Shown one piece after another: positions 18,641-23,613 of a stretch of 23,613 bases of DNA (its first letter is position 1; each line of letters starts with the position of its first letter). Source of the stretch: Plicaturopsis crispa FD-325 SS-3 (lineage: Eukaryota; Basidiomycota; Agaricomycetes; Amylocorticiales; Amylocorticiaceae). Location of the stretch: assembly GCA_000827205.1 (NCBI GenBank), contig KN832582.1:4731-28343 (forward strand). The letters run 5' to 3'. A program made the translations under genes and the position numbers. A model generated the notes under the pieces. It ran no database searches. It was not told the DNA's origin and saw only the letters and a list, made by a program, of their open reading frames with translations.

Positions 18641-19902
18641 CAAAGGTGAGTCGCCCCCTTCTAGCTCCTGCCGCAGCCTAGTCTGACCATGGAACTCGCC
18701 TTCGCAGCAGCCCTTCCCCATCTCGCGCGGCCCACACTCCCAGTTCATGCACACCCTTGACGGCGGCATACGCCTCGAACGCCGCCCTCTCCTACATCGC
18801 GTCCATGCAGCAGCAGCTCCGAAACCAGTCCCGCCCGCGCCGTCCCGCGCGAGACCGCGATGTTGCCCTCGCCATTCTACAAAAACGGCAACGCTGGCTA
18901 CCCGCGGGCGCTAAATGGGAGCGGGAACGCGAACGGCGATTGCACCTCTGCCGAGCGCCCGCTCCTCTGCAGCGAGATCAACGTCCCCCACCGCTGGCAG
19001 CTGGCAGCCTCGCAGAACTCAAGGTGGCCGCGCGCGGGAGCAGCAATAGCATGCCCGCGCTTGTGCAACCTGCGGCCGTCGCAACATGAGTGCTCTCTCA
19101 GTCCGCAGCGAGCAAGCGTTGCGCGGCCACGGAATAACCCCTGGCCTCCTTCTGTGCATCCCTCCCTCCCTCACGTTGCTGCGCGCATTACCATTGCACT
19201 ATCCTCCCTTCACCTTCTCGCTGGTGTCTTCATGCCCTTGCTCTTGCCCGTTTTCATCCACCAGTTTCTTCTCGGTCGTTCAATCGCGTATATGCAATGC
19301 TGCTAGCGCAACCAATGCAGAAGTTACATTCCACTCGTCGATGCGCAAATTCTCGTAGGCTGTAAGGTCATTTTTTCCGTCCCGCGCGCACACCCAGACC
19401 CAGCGGTGGGTTATACTTACCCGACACAACTGAATTCGCCTGGCCTGGCACCCGCTCCGATGAGGGAGACGGCATCCTTGGTTCGTGAAAAAAGGTCGCC
19501 GGCTTAAGCAAGGATACTAAGACGGGAGAGGCGTCGCGCTCACATATCCCAACTACGTAACGGTAAGAATGAGCATATGCGACAGTCTGTGAAACTCTGT
19601 GAAACAGGGTGAAGACACACGACTGTGTTGTTGTTGAACCTCTCGTCCATGAACCGCGCGCCCCATGATGACGGTGCCGTCCGCAGGCCGCTGCATGAGA
19701 CATGAATGTGTTTCCATAAGAAACGACGCTAGGAGCCACGATTTCAACGTTAGTGAATTCCTGAATATTTGAATTCTCAAACTCTTGTCGGGTCTCGGAC
19801 AAGGCCTAGGTTTCCCGAAAGGACTGATTTTTAGCGTCCGCAGATTTACTTCAGTCAGAACCCAGCCTTGCCTCAGCATTTCGTCGCGCAGCTCTTTGCG
19901 AC
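18641..19902. other. No gene assigned
   Basis: The first part (to about 19100) is very GC-rich, with long overlapping frames and Arg/Pro/Ala-rich translations that do not look like real protein. The rest is nearer average. A minus-strand frame of 144 codons (19802-19368) has no motif or splice support. The last 100 bp are presumably the leader of the gene at 19903. Confidence 0.4.
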
Positions 19903-20951
19903 ATGTCTGAGAGCTTTCAAAACCTTCAAATTAGCAATGACTACTACTCCTTCAGCGGAGTCAATGCACCAATCAATGAAGGCTCTATAACCCGGCTAGA
20001 TTTACGACAGCCCGCCAGCGCAGACCAAGCATTGCCTACAGTGTTTCGGCAGTTCTACGACAGTCCCAATAATGACGGGGAAAACAATCTCGCCAGGTTC
20101 GCACTAAACACTATCTGGTAGTTTTACAACACTTTGACCCCGATGGATCCCTAGAAACGTGCCCGGACCGTCGTGAGTCTAGTGCACGCTTAGTTTAAAC
20201 ATCCTTTCTCATCGTCGACCAGGAACTTGAATCCGAACGAGCCACAGCAACTGAACTTAGCGGCATCCCTAGAAGGAGGACACAACGCTGTCGAAGAGCT
20301 GCCTTACGCCGGAGGCCAGGGGTCAGATGACGGCGCTGGTCCAGATGAGCGGCCAGGTGAGAGTGCCAATGCATCTCTAGGCATGGTGTGACCAATATCG
20401 ATATCGATGCTGACACGAGCGTCAGAACAAGGTCCTCTGCAGCGTAGACGGGCCCGGGTACTATTCAATGCCACGGTAAATAATGAAACCTTTCAGGTGT
20501 GCATGTGCATCAAAATATGGCCTTTTCATCCCGAACTCACGTAGCACAGGTCTCCGAGCGCATAACCAGGAAGGTCAGGGGGGAGAACGACCATCTCAAT
20601 CACTTTGAATCCACTTCGCCGAACTCAATTTCTCAACCACCTATACTCCCTCCCGATTGCGGCTTAGAGGTGGGCGACCTCTACGTCCACAGACCTATAT
20701 CATCCAAGAATAAGCAGGCTTGGATGTGGATGGGAGAGAACTGGAAGGTCATTATCCCATTTACAGCCATCTTTCGACCCAATCTTCCGGAAGAAGACGA
20801 GGACAAGCAACGTCGCTATTTGGTGTTCACTGACGTAGGAAATCATCCGTCGTGGATCCGCAAATCTACTTGGTTGTCCACGTATAGGACAAAGGTTGTG
20901 CGTGGCTTCACATTCACACGAGTTTCGACATGCACTCATGTCCGCTACTGA
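19903..20951 (+). CDS. Orphan protein of about 266 aa, four exons
   Basis: The exons are 19903-20117, 20223-20356, 20426-20475 and 20550-20951, and all phases close. The introns are 105, 69 and 74 bp. It starts MSESFQNLQISNDYYSFSGV. The middle is disordered (Asn, Gly and Glu rich). Near the end is a compact-looking part with LEVGDLYVHRPISSKNKQ and WMWMGENWKVI, then NHPSWIRKSTWLSTYRTK. That Gly-Asp-Leu-Tyr-x-His plus Trp-rich pattern recalls a module seen in uncharacterised basidiomycete proteins, from memory only. A different 3' splice (GTGCGT after RTKV to the AAAG at about 20960) would end the protein at a TAG near 20972 instead. Function is unknown. Confidence 0.62.
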
Positions 20952-21057
20952 CAATAAAGCTTCAACGCTAGGCAGAGCGTATGGTATCGATTGCAGAGGC
21001 CAAGTATGTACACGTACTACTTGCTGCGTGGTGCCCAAGAAGACGAGCTGCTACTTA

Positions 21058-21938
21058 TCACTTTTCGAACGCCGCCTGTACCACTGCACGCAAATCTTTG
21101 TACTTTTCTAACGCGCTGGTAATATCCACAAAAGGGTCCTGTTCAACCATCTTGTTCAATTCGGAGATCATTGAGGTGTTGATCGCCTTCAATGAGAGCT
21201 GATGGGCGAGTACAGTGGTGGCGGTAGGCGTTGTCCGAGTCACTACTGAGTATCGATTAGCGATACATTTACGGCCTGATCAAGAGGAGACATACCGTTC
21301 GATGAACCGTTCAGGAGATTCAAATTTGAAGATGGTGTCCTCCGCACAGGATCAGCTGAGCCCGAGGGGTTCTACCATTAAAGTCAGCATCAGCCGGTAC
21401 AGAACGACACCTAGACATACATCAGGTTGGGCGCTTGGAACGGTGGGTTTTTTCAACCCAGCCTTCGGACTCTTGATCATCATGGGAGCTCTGCCATCGC
21501 ACTTGAAGGTGAATTGCGCGGTTGGGAAGGCCTGGGAATGTAGTGTGGGCAGACGGGTAGCCGTTTGAGGCTGATTTCCGGCCGACTGGGGCGCAGGAAG
21601 AGGCTGTTTAACACCAACATGAGTACGGGCACTTCCGCGAGACGCACAAATATACCTGAGTTCCTAGCGGAGGGCACTGCAGCGGCGGCCTTGCCCGTTT
21701 GGGAAGGTTTTGGATTCTATGGCACAGTTGTCGACTCGACTCTGAAAGTGTAAAGGTGCAAGGCTTACCGTCTGTGAGTCCATTTTCCATCTTGCCCTTT
21801 GCCCGCCTCGGAGCCTGCCTAAACCAAGGCGATGGTTAGTAAATGAACATGATAGGTATCAGAAAACGCGTGTACATCACTGTCGTCATCCCCGGAACTA
21901 TCATTTTTCGTTATCTGTCGTCCAGCTGAACGTTTCAT
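21058..21938 (-). CDS. Short Nup50-like nucleoporin
   Basis: It resembles the N-terminal region of Nup50, a mobile nuclear-pore protein that binds importin-alpha. Six exons in transcript order are 21938-21876, 21818-21769, 21716-21656, 21603-21421, 21371-21296 and 21245-21058, giving 206 aa. The introns are 57, 52, 52, 49 and 50 bp and all phases close. The N-terminus MKRSAGRQITKNDSSGDDDS has the basic K-R-x-A-x-R-Q-[IL]-T-K opening followed by acid residues. Then comes RRIQNLPKRARP, like the second basic box (RKIRGLPKR). A Pro/Gln/Thr-rich linker leads to a helix with HQLSLKAINTSMISELNK and DPFVDITSALEKYKDL, matching the conserved SDPFxD..xxYK segment of fungal Nup50 proteins. The protein stops right after this, at TGA-TAA, with no FG repeats and no Ran-binding domain. 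It may be a truncated duplicate. Confidence 0.7.
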
Positions 21939-22821
21939 CGCTGTATTCGGAGGCGTAGAACAGAATCGAAGCGAGGATATGAGCTGAGTGGCGCAGATAC
22001 GGGTTTGACGACACTCTGAGGTAGGAGGAATGCAGAGACATGAGCAACATGACAAGATCAAGAGAACAAAGAGGAGCATTCATCTGGGGCTGAAAGGCCT
22101 GCCTACTATACGGGTAGCCCCGATTCGTGGAGATACCTAGATCTACCTAACAAAAGTGTGGCCTCCCCTTGCCCCATACCTAGTTGGCCAGCTTCCTTCA
22201 GCCATTATGTAAAAGTACAACAAACTGTTTGAACGTTCCATGTGAAACCACAATTGCAAATTCAAAGGCAAGTAATCTGATCGTGACGTTTTTACTACCC
22301 ATAGCTCAGCATACGAGAGGACGTGTAAGTAATATATAGCATCTGATGATACATGGCAATAGTGTTCGCTCTTGCTGTCTAGCGCTCCCTATAGCCACTG
22401 CAGGTGTGTCTCCCTTCGCAACGGTCGAAAGAATTTCCTCTTCAATGGCTCGGAGATCTTTTTCTAACAAACGCCCTTGGCTTGCGCGTTACCGAATTCA
22501 TCATCATCATCTAACAAACGCCCATGCATGATTCAGATTCTTATCGGTACTCCCTTTTGCGACTGCAGAACGGTCTCTCCGTATCTGTGTCTGGTCTTGT
22601 CCTTCCCTCGAGCTCTTTGTTACGTTCACACTGGTTTTCCCTTCGAGACGTTCCGACACAATCGACACGATGGAACAACGGAAAGAATACCCCACGCGTA
22701 TGTATATATGCCTGCGATCTCTTTCCAGCGGTGACATCTCCTCGGTCTCACTAACTTCTCTCCTCGCTCGCTGCTGGTTTCAGAGAGCACCGACTTGCTC
22801 AAATCAAGTCGAAATTGAACA
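21939..22821. other. Divergent intergenic region
   Basis: It separates the Nup50-like gene (minus) from the repeat protein gene (plus). It holds a 13-bp direct repeat CTAACAAACGCCC (about 22464 and 22511). A candidate 5' exon at 22670 (MEQRKEYPT) has a GTATGT donor, and splicing to the CAG at about 22783 gives a short upstream reading frame ending just before ATG 22822. This looks like a leader intron. Confidence 0.45.
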
Positions 22822-23613
22822 ATGTCCAACACCTCTGAACATCGTACATACAAACGGCCCGCCAGAGGCGCTCCCAAGGCTTCAAAGCACGTCAAGAAAT
22901 GCGCTAGAACCGCAGCCAATCCCGTCGCCTCTGGAGGTGAATATGACTACGATAGCTCTGAGGAGGAGGACTCCCCCACCAGGTCTCATGCAGAGTCAGC
23001 TGTATGTGCACGCCTTTCATCTAGTCGGCCTTCATTATTGACCTCGTATGAAACAGCAGGGGAGAAATCTCCGGCGTCGCATCCCCCCACCTCCTTGGGT
23101 ACGAGCATGCTTTTTTCTAGTTATCGTCCGTGCTTACAAACCTGTATATAACTTCAGGTTGAAACTGATGCTGATGCAAAACCACTCCCCGCAATTCCAG
23201 CCCAGAGTCAGCCGCCTCTAGCTCCGTCATCTTATGAGCCACTCCGACAAGTGCCGCATTTCCCCACTCCCGCTCCCCAGTCTCGGGTGCAGCAAGAACG
23301 CTCAGAATCGGGCGCATGGAGGATCGGCTATCTCCCTCAAGAACGCGGAGGACGTACTGACAGCAATGGCCATGCGCCGCCGACCGCCCCGTCGCACTCA
23401 AGATCCGGCGCCGGCCACGGACAGCAGTCACAGGCGAATTATCCATACGCAGAGTATCCATCCGGCGGACAGCAGTCGCAGACGAATTACCCATACGCAG
23501 AGTATCCATCCGGCGGACAGCAGTCGCAGACGAATTACCCATACGCAGAGTATCCATCCGGCGGACAGCAGTCCCAGACGAATTATCCAAACGCAGAGTA
23601 TCCATCCGGCGGA
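22822..23613 (+). CDS. Repeat-rich Q/Y/G/S protein, 3' end outside window
   Basis: The exons are 22822-23001, 23057-23098 and 23158 to the window edge (23613, still open). The introns are 55 and 59 bp and the phases close. The N-terminus is basic then acidic (KRPARGAPKASKHVKK, YDYDSSEEEDS). A Pro-rich linker follows, and then at least four 16-residue repeats of the type GGQQSQTNYPYAEYPS. The protein is predicted to be disordered, with Gln/Tyr/Gly/Ser composition like aggregation- or condensate-prone proteins. There is no signal peptide. Start MSNTSEHRTYKRP is the first ATG after the leader intron. Function is unknown, and the missing C-terminal part could carry the defining domain. Confidence 0.68.
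23416..23613 (+). repeat. 48-bp tandem repeat, at least four units
   Basis: Units begin at 23416, 23464, 23512 and 23560, with a fifth starting at 23608 and running off the window. They encode a 16-residue period. Units 2 and 3 are almost identical; unit 1 has Ala for Thr and unit 4 has Asn for Tyr. The low divergence points to recent expansion. Confidence 0.95.

Noticed and set aside
18757-19306. Long overlapping plus-strand frames rich in Arg, Pro and Ala
   Set aside because: Expected by chance in very GC-rich sequence; several frames are open at once and none has family motifs.
19368-19802. Minus-strand open frame of 144 codons
   Set aside because: No recognisable motif and no supporting introns, although every real gene in the window has them.
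21608-21790. ATG at 21790 as start of the Nup50-like gene
   Set aside because: Reading through keeps a Cys-rich nonsense-like stretch. The multi-exon model from ATG 21938 removes it with 52-bp and 57-bp introns and recovers the Nup50 opening.
1-23613. CRISPR array, bacterial operon or phage features
   Set aside because: The sequence is intron-rich fungal DNA. The only regular repeats are coding tandem repeats without spacers.

Overview
This is nuclear DNA of a filamentous fungus, most likely an agaricomycete basidiomycete. Every convincing gene is split by many very short introns (mostly 45-65 bp, donors such as GTRNGT, acceptors in AG). The recognisable families are also typical of mushroom genomes: F-box proteins with an N-terminal F-box and a Cys motif, a DUF6532-type relic, a SLIP-GC-like GTPase and a TNA1/Dal5-like transporter relic. 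I rebuilt gene models by hand from reading-frame continuity and splice consensus. Exon edges are given where the phases close, and flagged where they do not. Names rest on remembered family motifs, not on a search.

Layout. 29-475 (minus): two exons of a coiled-coil protein, unidentified, flanked at 539-795 by an imperfect inverted repeat. 1884-2659 (+): a 187-aa, five-exon orphan. 2949-5142 (+): a dynamin-superfamily GTPase resembling nuclear GTPase SLIP-GC, with intact P-loop and DLPG motif, apparently cut short by an in-frame TAG after which the frame stays open for 77 codons. 5740-7545 (+): a 493-aa protein with three SANT/Myb-like modules. 8020-8640 (minus): a decayed DUF6532-type gene. 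9054-10424 (+) and 12768-13989 (+): two diverged F-box paralogues with matching exon structure. Between them, on the minus strand at 10989-11880, lies a coiled-coil RING-finger protein, so the central 5 kb is rich in ubiquitin-ligase-type genes. 14103-14756: weak coding signal. 16050-16416 (+): a 101-aa two-exon orphan. 17463-18640: a GC-rich, multiply frameshifted major-facilitator transporter relic. 19903-20951 (+): a 266-aa orphan. 21058-21938 (minus): a short Nup50-like protein that keeps the two ends of the NUP50 region but has no FG-repeat or Ran-binding tail. 22822-end (+): the start of a protein with at least four 16-residue Q/Y/G/S-rich repeats, cut by the window edge.

No operons apply here. 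Genes with likely shared themes are the ubiquitin-related trio and the nuclear proteins (Myb-like, Nup50-like). Several neighbours are broken or truncated (GTPase tail, DUF6532 relic, transporter relic, a one-base slip in the second F-box gene). The window therefore reads as a fast-evolving accessory region with gene-family birth and decay, not a conserved housekeeping block.
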